Shown here: positions 37,353-51,723 of the stretch, in pieces
Numbering within the stretch: position 1 is the stretch's first letter
Layout: each line of letters starts with the position of its first letter
Assembly: GCF_905475395.1 (NCBI RefSeq)
Contig: NC_058338.1
Span: forward strand, 48,209,935 to 48,273,934
DNA length: 64,000 nucleotides
Origin: Chrysoperla carnea
Taxonomy: Eukaryota; Arthropoda; Insecta; Neuroptera; Chrysopidae
Reading direction: 5' to 3'
Program-made: the position numbers and the translations under genes
The notes under the pieces: model-generated
What the model was told of the DNA's origin: nothing
Databases searched by the model: none
Seen by the model: the letters and a program-made list of their open reading frames with translations, nothing else

Positions 37353-39609
37353 GCGAAAAAAAGCTAGATATCTATTAAAACTTCAAAATTATCTTTGGAA
37401 TACACTTATTTTGGCGTTCTTGGAGCTTCCATATGCCACTATATATCTTTACAAAGAAAAGTAATTAGTAACTAAAAATAAATAAATACATACCGCCTAG
37501 ATTATTAATATCCGTCAAAAACCGTAGCAATGTCTTTTTTTCGATTTAATTTATGAAATAAAAACTTTATTTTTTTCAAATATAATGGCACAACATTTTC
37601 GTAAATACGCACAAATGAATTTCAAAAAAAAAAAAAATTGTGGAAAAATTTTCCATAAAATTTCCAATATTTGTGTCTGATATAATTTTAAAGAATATAT
37701 TTAAAAAAATAAAACACTTTAGATAAAAAAAAAATTCGTAAATTAAACTTTTGTCCTATAATTATTATGAACCAAAGTAAATGTTTAGCGGTAATTAATA
37801 TATTTTAATTAGTTCAAAATAGCAATAAAAGAACAGAAAAAAAAACAATACATTCTCGTAAACAAAATAATATTTTTTATGATTTTCAAATATTTATTTT
37901 GAAACAATAATTACAGTAAATTAATTCCTAATTTATATTTAAGTTTTACGAGTTGAACCAATATTCCCGTAAAGTTAGCACAACAAAATTTAATGTTCTT
38001 TACAAACCTTTTCTAAATCTCCCCGAATAAACAAGATTTGAAATTTTTTTATCATCGATGGCATTATTGAATTAAGCACGGAAATTACTTTGCGGAAAAT
38101 AAATTCAGTGCAAAAGTAGCTCCAAAACCTTTTTTTTTATTTTAAAGTTGCAGTTTAAATCATATTAAAAAATGAATAATTTTGATTTGACAATTTTAAC
38201 TGAAATTTAAATTGTAGACAAACTTATAGATAAACAAGTGAATCATATTACATGTGTAATTTGATGTAACAGCTTTTTACACTATTTTTACTCATAATTG
38301 AATTATTTAAAAACTTATGAGACACTTAATCTTGTAAGTCGGTTTCTGAAAATTTAATTTTTGTTTGAAAATCGTGCTAGCTTTACGTTTTATAATTATC
38401 ATTACAAAACGGATTAATTAACGGTTAATAAAATATGTCTCGGAAACGTCAAATAATCTGAGACATATACACTAAAACTAGCAAACCTCAAAATAAAAAA
38501 AACAAATGTCGTAAAATTAATTTAAGATGTGATTTAAAAAATATTCGAATTATTGTGTCTAAAACTTAAAACTAAATATTTTACACAATATTGTTACAGT
38601 AAAATCTGTTTATAAAATAACACTCACAGTGAGTTTTCAAGCAATATAAACATTTATATACCTATTTAGAAAAAAATGTAAAACACAAAATGTAGCCCAT
38701 TTTTAATTGATGTTCCTACAGGATTTAAAAAAAAATTATATATGTATTGTAATTAATTTTAAAACGAAAACAAAAAAATTAATTTTAACTAATCTGAAAC
38801 AAAAATCAATTTTTAAAATCAATAATTGACTTTAAAAATTGAATTTGTCAAATAGTCAATTTGTCAATGTTAAAAAAAAATGTTTAAAATTGTGTCTTTA
38901 TGGTAAAATTTAAGTAAAACAAAAATTTATAATCGTTATGGGGAATAAAAAACTACCTCAGATCGATTTTTTTAAACAATATTTTAATTCATTTTACAAA
39001 AAATTTGTGGATCAAAATTTAAATTGAGGAAATTTTTAAAATTTTTATTATTCTAGAAATTTATTTAAAATGTAAAAGAATGATGCAAAAATTAAACTAT
39101 TTAAAAATCAGAATCATTTAAAAAAAATTATTCCCCATACACAGATTAAATTTATTTACAAAAAAAAATCAATTTATATTCAAAAAATTAAAATAATTAT
39201 ACAAGGTGTTACTTAAAACTGTGAAGAAAAAACACAAACCAATTAGAAAAAAAAAAAGTTTTCTTTTATTATAAATATTTTTCGAAATTTAAAAATTGTA
39301 GAACTGAAAGAAGGTAATAATTAAAATCGTATAAAAATTTTAAAAAACTAACATGAAAGTTTATTTAAAATATGTTATTTAGGTACAGTTTTTATAAATT
39401 AATTTTACACTTATCTAGTTTACATGTTAAAGAAAATATTTTCACTACCCATTCCCACTGACGCAAACATATTCCGTGTGGGAAAAAGGATTTTCATCAT
39501 TGCTAGAAAAAAATGTACTTGGTTTGTAAAGAAATTATTTACATGCTATTGAATTCATTATTGAAGTGACAATTTCATTTGGCACGTTGAGCACTTTTTG
39601 GGTGAACAA

Positions 39610-39965
39610 AAATCATGTAACTCACGTCATCGGTATTTGTAATTGAACTCCTCCTAAATGGATTACCGATGTTGATGAAATTTTGTATGTGTGTTCAAGT
39701 AGAATCGAGAATAGTTTAGATCACAATTTGATCCACTACAAAATGTTTTTGAGCTTTCCGTACCTAAAAATTAAAACCCATGAAATATATGGTGGAAACG
39801 CATTTAAATTATATATTATATCACATCTTACTATGTAATATATATTTATTTGCGCTCCCACCATATTTTTCTAGAATTGTGAACAACTATTTGAATAGTA
39901 TTGAGGTACTATTTATTATTATTCAGGTATTGTGAATAGGTATTTATTATTATTAAAGACCTGTT
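39610..39965 (-). mobile_element. Dispersed retroelement 3' region, copy B (inverted)
   Basis: Reverse-orientation copy of the repeat at 33915-34165. gaactcctcctaaatggatt and tgatgaaattttgtatgtgt correspond to the complement of copy A. The atcgagaatagtttagatc, tttttgagctttccgtacc and tattcaggtattgtgaatag blocks do too, in matching order. Moderate divergence indicates an old dispersed family. Non-coding. Confidence 0.7.
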
Positions 39966-40686
39966 ATTCGAGTTTTAAGTTTTCACTTTCATCGACAGTC
40001 CCCATAACTGACTATCTTTTTTTCAATCAGTTCTATTCGTTACGTGTAGAACAGAAGTTTGCGCCTCTCACGGAAATAATTTAAGTTCCTTACATGATTT
40101 GGTTATTTAGGCAATATTATTTCATAATTGATGAAATCGTTTTGTGAAAACGCTTATTATTCTTATTAATACAGTTCTGCATGTAACGAATTGTAATTTA
40201 AATTTAGAAATTTTGTATAAATCGCTAATTTTGATTAAATTATTCAAAATATGAAATCTTTCTTAACATAAAGAAACGAATTAACTATTCTCCACACAGT
40301 TTTAAGTAAGCCTTTTATAATAAAATAGTTCTATTTATAATGTATATGTTTGTGCCAAAATGTACCTCTAAATAATTCTTATTGTGGATAACTAAATGTG
40401 TAGTAGTGCATATATAGACATATTTATACATAATTATAATTCATACAATTAGTTAATTATAAGAAATAGTGTACGAATGTTTAGAAATATTTTTTGTAAT
40501 TTATTATTTTTTAAGTTTTTTATTTTTGTACAACAACCGTTAAGAGAAACTTTCTTATTAAATATCATAAATTATTGTTCATAATAAAAAATAATAAAAT
40601 TGAATTTTGCTATCAAATAGCAAATTATTGTTTACAATCACATTAATTTTTTTGCAAAAATTATTTCAATAAATTTATTGGTTGGT

Positions 40687-41410
40687 TTAAGGTAGTGTAG
40701 CAGTATCAAGATGGGACACACTGCTGTCACATCATCAATAATCTTTTAATTGCTTTTTACAGCTATTCAAAAAAAATATGTATACATTAATTTATTATAA
40801 ACTTTTTCATTATACAAAAAAATTTCTAATAAATTTAAATAAGACAATGTAATATTTTATTGAGCAAATTTAATAGGTATTAACAATAATAATTAAAAAT
40901 CATAAAAATATTTTTACAAACTGAGTTGACTAAAATTTAACTGTCAACTCAATGATCAGCTGTTGTTTAATTTCATAAATATAACCTCATTTTTTTACAA
41001 AAAGCAACGTAATTTTAATTAACATATTATTTTGATAAAACTTACTAATATATTAATATTTATTAATATTTGATAGCATTTAATTACGATACCGTTCATA
41101 AACGCGTTATATATACATATATATAATCTAATGAATTTTTTACAATTCAAATTTGTACGTACAATATCCGATTTTAATATATCCGGTTAACAACAGAGAC
41201 CGAAACTTAATTAAAAGATTTTTTAAATATGAAAATGTGAAAATGTGAAAATTTTTAACAAACCATCAATTTCCAGCTTTTAATTGGACAGAGACGCTCT
41301 CATAAGAGTCCATATAAAAATCTAATTTTTTCTCTTAACTAAGAAAACTATGATATTTGGAATTAATTTTAAAAATAATAGTGACCCTCAATACTGCTAT
41401 ACTACCTTAA
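40687..41410. mobile_element. Inverted-repeat element flanked by TTAA
   Basis: The left end is TTAAGGTAGTGTAGCAGTAT (40687) and the right end is ATACTGCTATACTACCTTAA (to 41410). They are inverted copies with one mismatch over 20 bases, continuing as gatgggacac / gtgaccctca. A TTAA at each outer edge suggests a piggyBac-type target site, although the TTAA could also be part of the terminal repeat. Length is about 724 bp and no transposase is evident. Confidence 0.65.
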
Positions 41411-41580
41411 TAAATAAAAAATACCAAAAAAACTTATACAAGGGTGTTACGTTAGTTTTACATATTTTAAGTGTGTAGTTTGATATAGTAACTTAATAAA
41501 TTTTGGAGTGTATTCTTTTATTCCCATAAAGTGTGTAATATTAATGCACCTACCATGTATTAATTTTAAAACATTTAAAA

Positions 41581-41667
41581 GTATCTCTGTGTTATAAAAA
41601 AAAATGCACGGATTACATATAGTACTATATGTAATCCATGCATTTTTTGTGACATAGAGTATACTTT
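41581..41667. repeat. Near-perfect 86-bp palindrome
   Basis: Arms gtatctctgtgttataaaaa..., aatgcacggattacatatag and their inverse ctatatgtaatccatgcatt..., tgacatagagtatac meet with no loop at AGTACT (centre 41623/41624). Only a few mismatches are present. Flanks contain further gtgtgtaatatt / aatattacacac inverted matches (41530 and 41725), so the palindrome may be the core of a larger foldback element. Confidence 0.8.
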
Positions 41668-44399
41668 GACTTGCACTTGGAATGTGTTTATTTAACCCAA
41701 TAAAAGTGCTACAATATTACACACTTAAATGACATACTTTTGTGCTTTAACTTGAACACACACAAAAAATTTGCTACTGAATAAAATTTCACATCGAGAA
41801 TATGTGAAGCTGCAGTACAAGTGCTTTATTATTACACAAGCTTTGGAGTTAAACAATTTTTGTATTTAGTAACACACACAAAATAAATTTTAAAGTGTAT
41901 TGTGTAAAAAGTTACTACACCAAAATTACACACATAATTTGTAAAATCTTTTTTCGAAAGTTTAATAAGCTTTTTTTATTTAAATATTTTTATTTAAATA
42001 ATTGATTTGAAATTTATTTAAATAATTCAATGGTATTTAATAAGAAAATCTCTCAAGATAAAAACAATGTCGTTCACTTTTTTACAAATAGTATTTAACA
42101 AATTTATTTCCAATACGTGAAAATAAACAAACCTCCACATTTTACAAAATAAAGATAAATAAATAAAACGTGAACCTCACTCGAAATTAAAATTACAAGG
42201 ATTGCAAACAGAATCGTGTCTTTATTTTTACTTACTGTTATTAATTTTACATATTTCAAACAATTTGTGGAAAATTTATATTTTTTTAAGGGTGAAACAT
42301 ACAAGAACTTCAATATAAAATAAATGTGGTAAACAATATAATAAATAAAACCTTACATTAAATTACGCCCATCGCTAGTAGCCAAAATACCGAGAGTATA
42401 AGTATACAAACTACAAACTTAATGTTTTTTACAAATAAAGAAATTGTAAAACTGAATCAATTTTTTTGAAATGTTTGTCTTGTCAACCAGAAGTTTTAGT
42501 TTAGTCTAGACGGACTCCAAAAAAGCAAACAATTTTTACGATAATTAACTAAACATTTTTCTAATTTTTAAATTAATATTTAATACATTAAACAAATTAT
42601 TTAGTGTGAGATTCTCGATTTTGACGATATTACAACAATCTAAAAATAACGCAAAAAGACCCATTTTCAGCGTAAAATTAAGATTATAAATAATAGAAAT
42701 AGACTTCCGGAATTTCCTGCTCTTATTAAAATTTCTTAAATATTAGTAATTTATAAAATATTGGCCGAAAACGGAATACTTTTTTTTTCATCTTTAATTG
42801 CTTATAACTTTCGCAATTTTTTGTGTGATGAAAAAAGCTTCTGATACATTTTTCTAGGCATCATTCCAAGTCCAACGATCTATCACACGTATTTTCACGA
42901 CCATTATTTCTATATTTTACAAATTTGAACTTTTCGGCTAGACTTTTTGATTTTCATCGTTATTCAATCTGCTATTTTAATTTCGTAATTTCAAAAAAAA
43001 AAATCATTTCACCGTCTCAATACTACGTTTAATAGCTCTTTTATTAAAAAACCGTTCAAATAAGTTAAGAGCAATTTGTAATTTATAAAAATATTCCTTA
43101 TTGACTGTCTGACAGACAACAGAAACCTCAAATTTGGAACTAAGTTCATTAGCAAATATAGAGTCTCACTACAAAGTATTTTTAACATTCATCTCAAGCG
43201 ATGAAATAGAGTTTGAACGGGCTTTATAACATATACGTAATACAAATTGCTTATTTTTTAATTCTATAAGCCAAACTTTACATGGATTGTTTCAATTAAT
43301 TAACAATTTATTGTTTATTTTCAAATAGAAACATTTTCACAACTGACTCATGGTTTACGAATGATTTTTGACACCTAAGAAACACAATCCACCTGATTTT
43401 AGCAAAAAATTAGAGATTTATTTCATTTTTCTTAATCTGTTACATCGTTGACTGTACTATATAAATCTTTCATTTTTTCAAGACCCTATTGAAGCAAACG
43501 TGATGTAAGAAATTTTCTAATCAGGTTTTATAAACTTTCTACAAATTTTTGAATATGAGACAGGCGACAAACAAATAATAAACAAACTAAATAGTACCAT
43601 AATAAAGCAACAAAAAGTTCCTATAATAAATAAATAAATAAATAACAAAAATAGTTTTATAGCAATAAAATGTTTGCAATTACTTAGTAATTTTATTTTG
43701 AGCACTTTTTAACTAACTCATATAGTAATTATCTACACTCATTAAAACAAATATATACAATAATTTTACAAAATAAAACAAAAATAGAATTTTAAAACTA
43801 ATTTTTTAAATCAATCAGCAATCAGCAAATCATAAACCGTTTTTAACGAAACAAACAAACAAACAAAAGTATTGATGCATTATTAAAAACAAAACAAACA
43901 AAAAAAAAACTATTTTAAAACAAAGTAATAATATTTACAATATATTTAAAATAATTTATTTTTATACATCTGAATATTTTATATTTTAGCGCCGAGAACT
44001 TTGATCATCTGATATAAAAAGAAAATACCGTACTCGTAAGAATTTTACTGAAATACATCATCGAGCTTTGTTCCAGACAAAAATTAAGCAATCCAATTAC
44101 AAAAATTACTTTTTCCTGTAGATGTTAAAGACCTAATTAAATTGACGATCCACTTTACAAATTATCCAAGTATATATATCATATGAAGAGTTTGTAATTT
44201 TTTATTCGTAAAATATACATGAAATTTTTTATCTTTCTGCTTTAGTCTAGCTCGTACGCCGAGGGGAGAGAATAGAAATCAACTTGAGTCCTGTAAATGA
44301 AGCCATTTATGAATCGCTCAGTGGAAATGAGTGTTCAAGCTGTTTTGACTTGGTGTTGACATTTATTAATTTTTTATCTTGAAACTGTTGAGTATGGAG

Positions 44400-45060
44400 A
44401 CTAGCCATGGTCATGGATATTCGTCGCTTTTTGTGCAAAAACCCATGCATTAAAATTATATCGAGATTTTCATTGAAAGAAGAAAAAACGTAGAAAAATT
44501 TAGTAAATTGCGAGCGATGAATACCTACAACATGGAATTGCGGTAGTCAAGTTTTGCGTCAAAGCAAACTTAACGCTTGAATGTACAGACTGATTTAGTT
44601 GAAGATTATTTCAGGATCACAATCCACATACCATACACCGATTTGTTTCTGCCACATTCATAAGATCGTTTTTTTAACCATCGCAATATTTTATAAAATT
44701 TTTCTTGGATCTTTCCCAACAACATGAAAAATTGTGATGAAGATTTTTGCGCTCAAATTTTGGAACTATACTCTTTAATTTTACGCAGTATCAGACAGGA
44801 AGTCAAACATTCACTCGAAGCAAGTAAGTCTACCAAATGATTCGCGTTCCTGTAGTTTTACCTGTCACAGCAGCGACAAACGAACGCTCCTATTCAACTT
44901 TGTGTCGTCTCAAAACATACCCTAGATAGATAATGTCTGGAAGATCGGCTAAATGGTTTAGCCTCGCTCGCTTAATATACATCGCGGTGTAGAGGTCAAT
45001 GCACACAGAGTTTTGGAAGTTTTTTTTCTGTACCCCACAGAACACTTATTGAAAAATTGT
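44400..45060 (+). pseudogene. hAT-type transposase remnant (ZMYM/DUF4371-like), broken
   Basis: The frame from 44598 reads VEDYFRITIHIPYTDLFLPH, stop, DRFFNHRNIL, stop, NFSWIFPNN, then a long helix-like stretch to EVKHSLEASK. After a frame change near 44845 it reads VVLPVTAATNERSYSTLCRL and KTYPR. The last block matches the hAT C-terminal dimerisation motif (LPVSTAxxERSFSALRRLKTYLR) of the ZMYM/DUF4371 group, and the preceding block matches the FIPYLD...RF..HR.IL...S.L.P segment. Near 44416 MDIRRFL resembles the usual MDIRxFF start, so most of the middle is deleted. Several stops and shifts show it is dead. Confidence 0.65.
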
Positions 45061-47984
45061 GACTGAATATCACATTTTGACATTATAAAATGTTATCTTT
45101 CTCGAAAAAAGAGTGTTTTTATTAACTTTATCACTTAACATGATGAACAGAAGTTTGAACCCCTCCCCCCTTGGATGATTCAACACGATCTTTTTTTTGT
45201 AATCAAGCGGTAAAATAACAAGTTTCATGAAAAAATTAACGAATACAAAAAAGTTGGGTTCTCCGTTTGGTTTGGTTGGAATATTGGTAAAGTGGCTCGC
45301 AAACTTGATGTGAGTTTTTGAAAGTAATAAACTTTTTAAAATAGTAAACTAATTGTGAGATAAATAATTTCCACAACACCATAAAAGTAGATTATTTTCT
45401 TAGTATAATCGTCCCAGCAAAAATTCAATTCTTAAACTTCCTCATGATAATTAAAGGATGAAGTGATGAAATTCACAGCTTAAAAACCAGTATTTTACTA
45501 ATAAATTGTTAAATGGCTTTTCGACTTTTAGTGCCACTTTAAATAAAATAGCTGACAAAATTTTGTATCCAATTTATTTCATAGGCATAAAAATCATTCT
45601 GCATGAAAATCATTACAGTCTAAGATCTCGCTATGCAAAACTTATTTTAATAAAAATGGGTGTAACAAAAATAGGATGATTAAAATATGGAACCATTTAG
45701 ATAAATTATTTTCCATTTCAGATTTCCAAAAACAGCTGGACGCAGTGATAAGAACATCGTAACTTCTATCATTGCATTTGTTAAAACTATTTAATTTTTT
45801 TTGTTGCTTTATGTTAGACTGTGGAAGGTATAATTTTTTGCTTAAAACTGCCATTCCTTCTTCGAACATTTAATTATATTCATAACAATAAATGCAAATA
45901 AAACTCAGGTTAAATTAAATAAAAAACGAAATACATTCACACAAACTAGCAAATTTTCTTTTTATATTAGCTGACTCAAATAACAAATAATCCGTCTATA
46001 TTAGTTAATAATTATAAACAAAAAATTAATAAAAAAAATTATTAAAATAATATGAAATCTACAAAATGATCGTTAAATAGATTTGTTTTTTCGTTAAAAT
46101 TTAGCAAAAGCACAATCATAATTCTTTGAAACGGGTGGAAATTATTTAGAATTTTTGCTTATATTTTCAAAAAAAAAGGTAATTAATTTTTTTACGATCA
46201 TTTTGCACATTTGAAGGAAAAAAAAGTAAAAAAATCGTACTTACTGCAAAAAATTTTCGAATTTTGATAAGAAAAATTTTAATTTATACGTACTTTAAAA
46301 AAAATCGTTTTTCCTTTTTATTCATAAAATAAAACATTATATTATTTCAAAAATAAAATTGTGAAAAAAATATAAAAATTTGGATAATTTAATGGATATA
46401 GAAGAAATGCATTTTTCATTACTAGTTAAATAAATAAATCTGCCACAATCGTTTAGTGAAATTGTTCATTTCATGAAATGGTTAGATATTTACCGAAATA
46501 TTTGTAATTTTTGGCACACGTAAAACAAATTTCATAAATAAATCATTTCATGAAATAATGAACAATTTTTATTAAAAGATCCATCTGCCTACAAAAAAAA
46601 TTTTTATTTTGTACATAAACTATTTAAAAAAATAAAAATATTCAATTTTTATAAAATTAATTTTGAATACGCATTTTATAGCCTAGAAATTTATCGGCTA
46701 AACAACCAAAAAAACAAGTAATTCAAATTATTTTATAAAAATTTAATATTCTTCCATAAGTGCCTAAAATGAATAAATTTTATTCCTCAAAGTACAACAA
46801 ATGCAATACAATATTTAAAAAAAAATAGTTTAAAGAAATATCTTTCATAAATAATTCTCAGACTGACAATGAATACATCCAATAAAAAGCCCATAATATT
46901 CGCCATAGATAATACGAACAATATAATCAATAATATAGAAACATCCATACATACACACGTAAATGCATTTTTTCTGTACGAAAAATTTTATTAATAAATC
47001 GAAATAAAATTAAAAAATTATTTTAATGTATTTAAACATCAATTTCGAAAACATCTTATAAATCAACTTAGAAAACTTTTTTTTGAATTTTTCAAAAGTG
47101 AATTCCACAAAGATGCTGAAAATCAGAAAAATTACATTAATTTATTTAAAGAAAATGGTCTTTAACTTCGTGTAAAATAATTTTTTAAAACAGAAATTTT
47201 ATATTTGGATTTTGAACATAAAACAACAACATTTTTTTTGTGATGTTCATACGACCAATTAAAATTGCAATTAAATAGAAAAATTTTAATTCAAAATTTT
47301 AGAAAAAAAGTTGTAAATAAAAAATTAAATTTTAAGAACTTTTGTTTCTAAAAGAAATTAAATACATTAAAATAACTTATTTGAAAAAAAAAATGGAAAT
47401 TGTATCATAAAACATTGAAAAATATTTGTTATATAGTATATCAGTAATATTTAATTAATATACTACTAATTGAATTTAATTATTAATTAAACAAAACAAA
47501 ACTAAAAAAAAAAATATTGGTGTTCTTTGTAAATGTTTGTGTTACATGTTCTCTACAACAGTTCTAAATTTAAACAAAAAAAAATTAATAATAATAAAAA
47601 ATTCAATAATATTAATAAATAGAATATATTAAATATATATATATATGATGTCTATGAAAAGTTCACACTTGTTGAAGGGTTGGAGACAGAACGAATCATC
47701 TTTTCCATTGATATATGGTGCAGATTATGAAAAGATTTTTAATTATTTTCGTAGCAGTCAAAAGTTATTGAAAAATTTTGCTCTTATAAATACTGTAAGT
47801 CATAATTACACAGTTGAAACTCCTTCCTCAAACCATCCCCACCAGAAACAAATGGATATTTTGCCTACAGAATTGACTATGGAGGGTTTTTTGGTGGCCA
47901 GTTTCTGCCACAGAAACTCTCATTTTTGAGATAACTAATACAGGGTATAAATTCAATAACACCACACTCGAATACGAAATATTA

Positions 47985-48235
47985 AGAAATATTTATATGT
48001 TAAGCTCCGCCCAAAAAAGTGAGTTTTTTTCTGCAAAAATGACGCGAATTTCGCACGGGAAAGTGGTATTGTTGAATTAAGTCCAAGATTTAATTTAAAA
48101 CAATCCCCTGTACGAAATTCTTACTGCAAAAAGTCTATATTTCAAGTTTCGCTCAAACTGAGTTCTTTGGCTTAAAATGACACGAACCCCGTACTTGGTA
48201 TTGTTGAATTTAGACCCCAGATTCCGGAGGCAAAA
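47985..48235. repeat. Diverged tandem duplication, about 130 bp unit
   Basis: Unit 1 contains cgcccaaaaaagtgagtttt, then aaaatgacgcgaatttcgca and ggtattgttgaattaagtcc. Unit 2 contains cgctcaaactgagttctttg, then aaaatgacacgaaccccgta and ggtattgttgaatttagacc. The order and spacing are kept but many bases differ. Source unknown. Confidence 0.55.
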
Positions 48236-51200
48236 TATTCACACACAATTATGTTTGGAGGCACAATATTCATTTTATAGACTGTTTCTTGTTGGAGTGA
48301 TTTGGAAAAGGGGTATGAAACTTCCCAATTTTTCAAACGAACGCAGAGGCTAGTGATGATGAATATTAATATAAGTCCAAGAAACACGTAGAAAAAAGAT
48401 TTTTATAAATCGTTCCTGTCCGAAAAATTTCTAAAATTTTACAGTATTTTTTAGCTTATTACTCGAATATCTGAGCTTTGATGCCATCAGTAGATCCAAA
48501 TGACCTATGCAAATCAAAAAGAGAAACGGAAGAAACATCAGCTAGCTTTGGCTCACAGTAACTATCGGAATATATACTTGGGGTGTCGCAAAAAAATTGT
48601 GTTATCTTTCGTTTGGAAAGACGACGAGGAATTAATAACAAAACTTTCTGTTTGAACATTTCTTAACTACCAATTAAATTGGTATCGAATCATGGTGCTA
48701 ATTCAATGTTAAAAAAATACAGATAATACGCCACAAAATTATTTACGAAAATGACTTACATATTTATTAGACACTCTATTTATAAAAGTTTGTTCACACT
48801 ATAAATCTTTCTTAAACGGACATAGTGTGAGAAAGCTTTTATTTTGTCTTCAAAATTAAAAAATACAGAACTTTTGGAGAAAATTTTACCGAATTGTTTT
48901 TATTTTATTTCGTATTCTAAGAGAATTAGAAATTTTAAACATATAAATTAGAACAGTATTTATAACATTTTATTTGATAAACTTATTATTGCGCCCAATT
49001 AAAGCAATAGTATGCAGATGAAACCAATAAGCAATAATCAATCAGCTATAAAGTTGACTCACCTCAATATTAATAGTAATTAATGATAATTTTCTTTTTT
49101 AATTGTTCATATTAAATATATTCATTTAACTAATTATACAGAAACCACTTGAAGTATTCTGTCAAGTTCTGAATAGCAAGTTAATGAACATGGTTGTCGT
49201 ACTCTTCTAAATTACGTCATCCATATGTCACAAATTTGATTAGCACGAGTGATTCATCTTCCATATGAATATATAATATAAGTTCTACACGCAAGAGCTT
49301 TGTAAACTAAATGAATTTCCTCTTAAAAATAAAAATAGTATTAAAATTATTAAAAATCATCTTTAAAATATGAACAACTGAACTCCGTCACTAGTAAGGT
49401 ATACTACTATTGTATCCTCCCCCCCATTTTTTGTTTTGAAAACATTTGAAGGTAGTGGAGAAAAAAGTTTATTGAAAGGCACTTCTCTGACCCAATTCAC
49501 AGACAAATTTCCTACGCTGTAACTCAATCTAAAGTGGTTTTAGAGGTGCGGAAAATCTTAAATACCGCGAAAAACTTTTTATACATAAGAACGGTGGTGG
49601 TGGGGAAAAATTCAACTCCCTAAATCAGTTTAGAGAGGCTATACATGATGACTTTAAACTGACATTTGCAAAAAATGTATGAAAGAAATTTGAAAAAAAT
49701 CTCAATGATTTCGTGTCTAAACTAATAAAAAAATAATAATTCTCGCATAAGAAATCAATGAAAATATTTGTTATTTTTTGTTAAGATCTCGAAAAATATG
49801 CATTTAAAAATATTTTTCTTCGGATAAAAGTTATCTTTTTTATCCTACAAAATACAAATCACCCCCAAAAATATGGGATTTCATTTGAAAAAAATTGATG
49901 ATCATCTAAAAATAATCATGCATTTGGAAGTGATCGAGGCTTTCAAATTATCAAACTTATGTATGAAACAATTTTTTGTATCTGACTTTGCACAAATGTC
50001 AAGTTAAAAAAGGCACTCTGTATACAGATGTACAAAAGCTTTCACTTTTTCATTTCTCTATTTTCTCCAGATTGCTAAAATAATAAACCCTCTATCCGAA
50101 TTTCTACTTAATTTATCCAAAATGAAACCCCCAAAATAGTGTTCCAAGCATTATGAAACGTATTCAAAATACATCGGTACGGTGCAAAAGTTCATTATTT
50201 TCGGGAAAATCCCTAGATAGTATTTCATTTAAGTAAGTTACTCAAATATAGACGTGATATTCAAAAGCCAATTTGGAGAATAAAGCCGTTGAAATTATCG
50301 CCGCAAGTTTTTTGACAAAAATTTTGCGGAATACATACTTGATCATTACATCAGAGCCACTATGTCAATGTCAAATATTTTAAGCCGTATTTTCTTCCTT
50401 TTAAAAAATTTAACTTCTACTTTTTCTTTGAGTCAGAAAATAATGGAGTTTTCTATCTCCCGCATGTTTTTAATTTTTAATGAGAAAAGCGAAAATGGAT
50501 CACTCTTAATAAAAATGTCAGAAATAGAAGAGTACCTAAAATTAGTTATTTGAATATGAAAGTAAAAAAATATTTACAATTTTCTTTAAAACAAACGTTG
50601 ATTATTTACTAGTTATTTCTAGAAAAGAAAAATCATCTAATTTTTTTAAAATTATTTGGACTAATATGATACTATTATTTATTTATAATTTTATTATCAA
50701 TCAGTATTAATTTTATTTTTATAAATTTTTAATTTTTAATGTGATGATAATTTCAAATTGATATGTTTTATCGCATTAATATTTTGGAAATGTTATCTTC
50801 AAAAAACGTTTGAGTCAAATATAAACAATTACATATAGCTACATTGGCCAAAATATGTTTTAATTAAAATTTCAACAGATCAATCAATTAATTTTTTTTT
50901 ACAAAAATTATTAATTCAGTCGAACTGGTCAAAAACTCAAAATGGACAGTCCCTTTTTTCAAAGATTTCTCAAAATAAATAAATCTCAAGAATAAATAAA
51001 TCTCAAAGATTGATTGTTTTTAGCGACATGTTTATATACGTATATGGCAAACAGGGATTTTTAGCCACCTGATGTGCAACTTCTAACAATCTGTTGAATT
51101 CATTTCAAATCCCTTAGCTAAACTCTCTAGCGCGTGAAGGCTTTAAACTTTTAAACGAGCAAAAATTTTAATTTATAAATTTTTTTTCACAATATAGGTT

Positions 51201-51662
51201 TTACGTTCACACGAAATTTCTTTAGTAAAAAATTCTAATAAACCTATTGAGACCAATCGTAAATCAATGAAAATATAATGGTAATTCTATCATTTCGATT
51301 ACATTCAATTCAAAATTTTGTATAAGTGTACTAGAATCAAAAGAAATTTCGATTCACTTATTTTAAATAGGCAATCTAAGGAAGTTTTTTTTCAATTTTT
51401 ATTTAGGGTTGGCACTATCAACAACAAACAATATTTTCTTGCAACATTTTTTCGAAAATACCATCAAGACAATTTTACTTGGCCTGGGTTTTTTATGTTA
51501 CGCGGCCATTGTGGCTAACTTACCCTCGCTCTCTACATACATGCGAAACGTGCAAACTTGAAAGTTGGCGCAGGGACATTAAATAACTAATACGCTCAAA
51601 GAAGTCATCGACTAGAGCTACTGTTAGCGACAATTAACGCGCGTATTTTAAAGTTATAATAA

Positions 51663-51723
51663 CATCGCAGTATGATTTACATCGTATTGATGTAAATTAA
51701 TGAAATCATACTGTGATGGTCTC
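51663..51723. repeat. Nested inverted repeat
   Basis: The outer arms catcgcagtatgattt and aaatcatactgtgatg enclose an inner pair tttacatc / gatgtaaa around a short loop, so the whole 60-base block can fold into one long hairpin. Non-coding. Confidence 0.7.
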
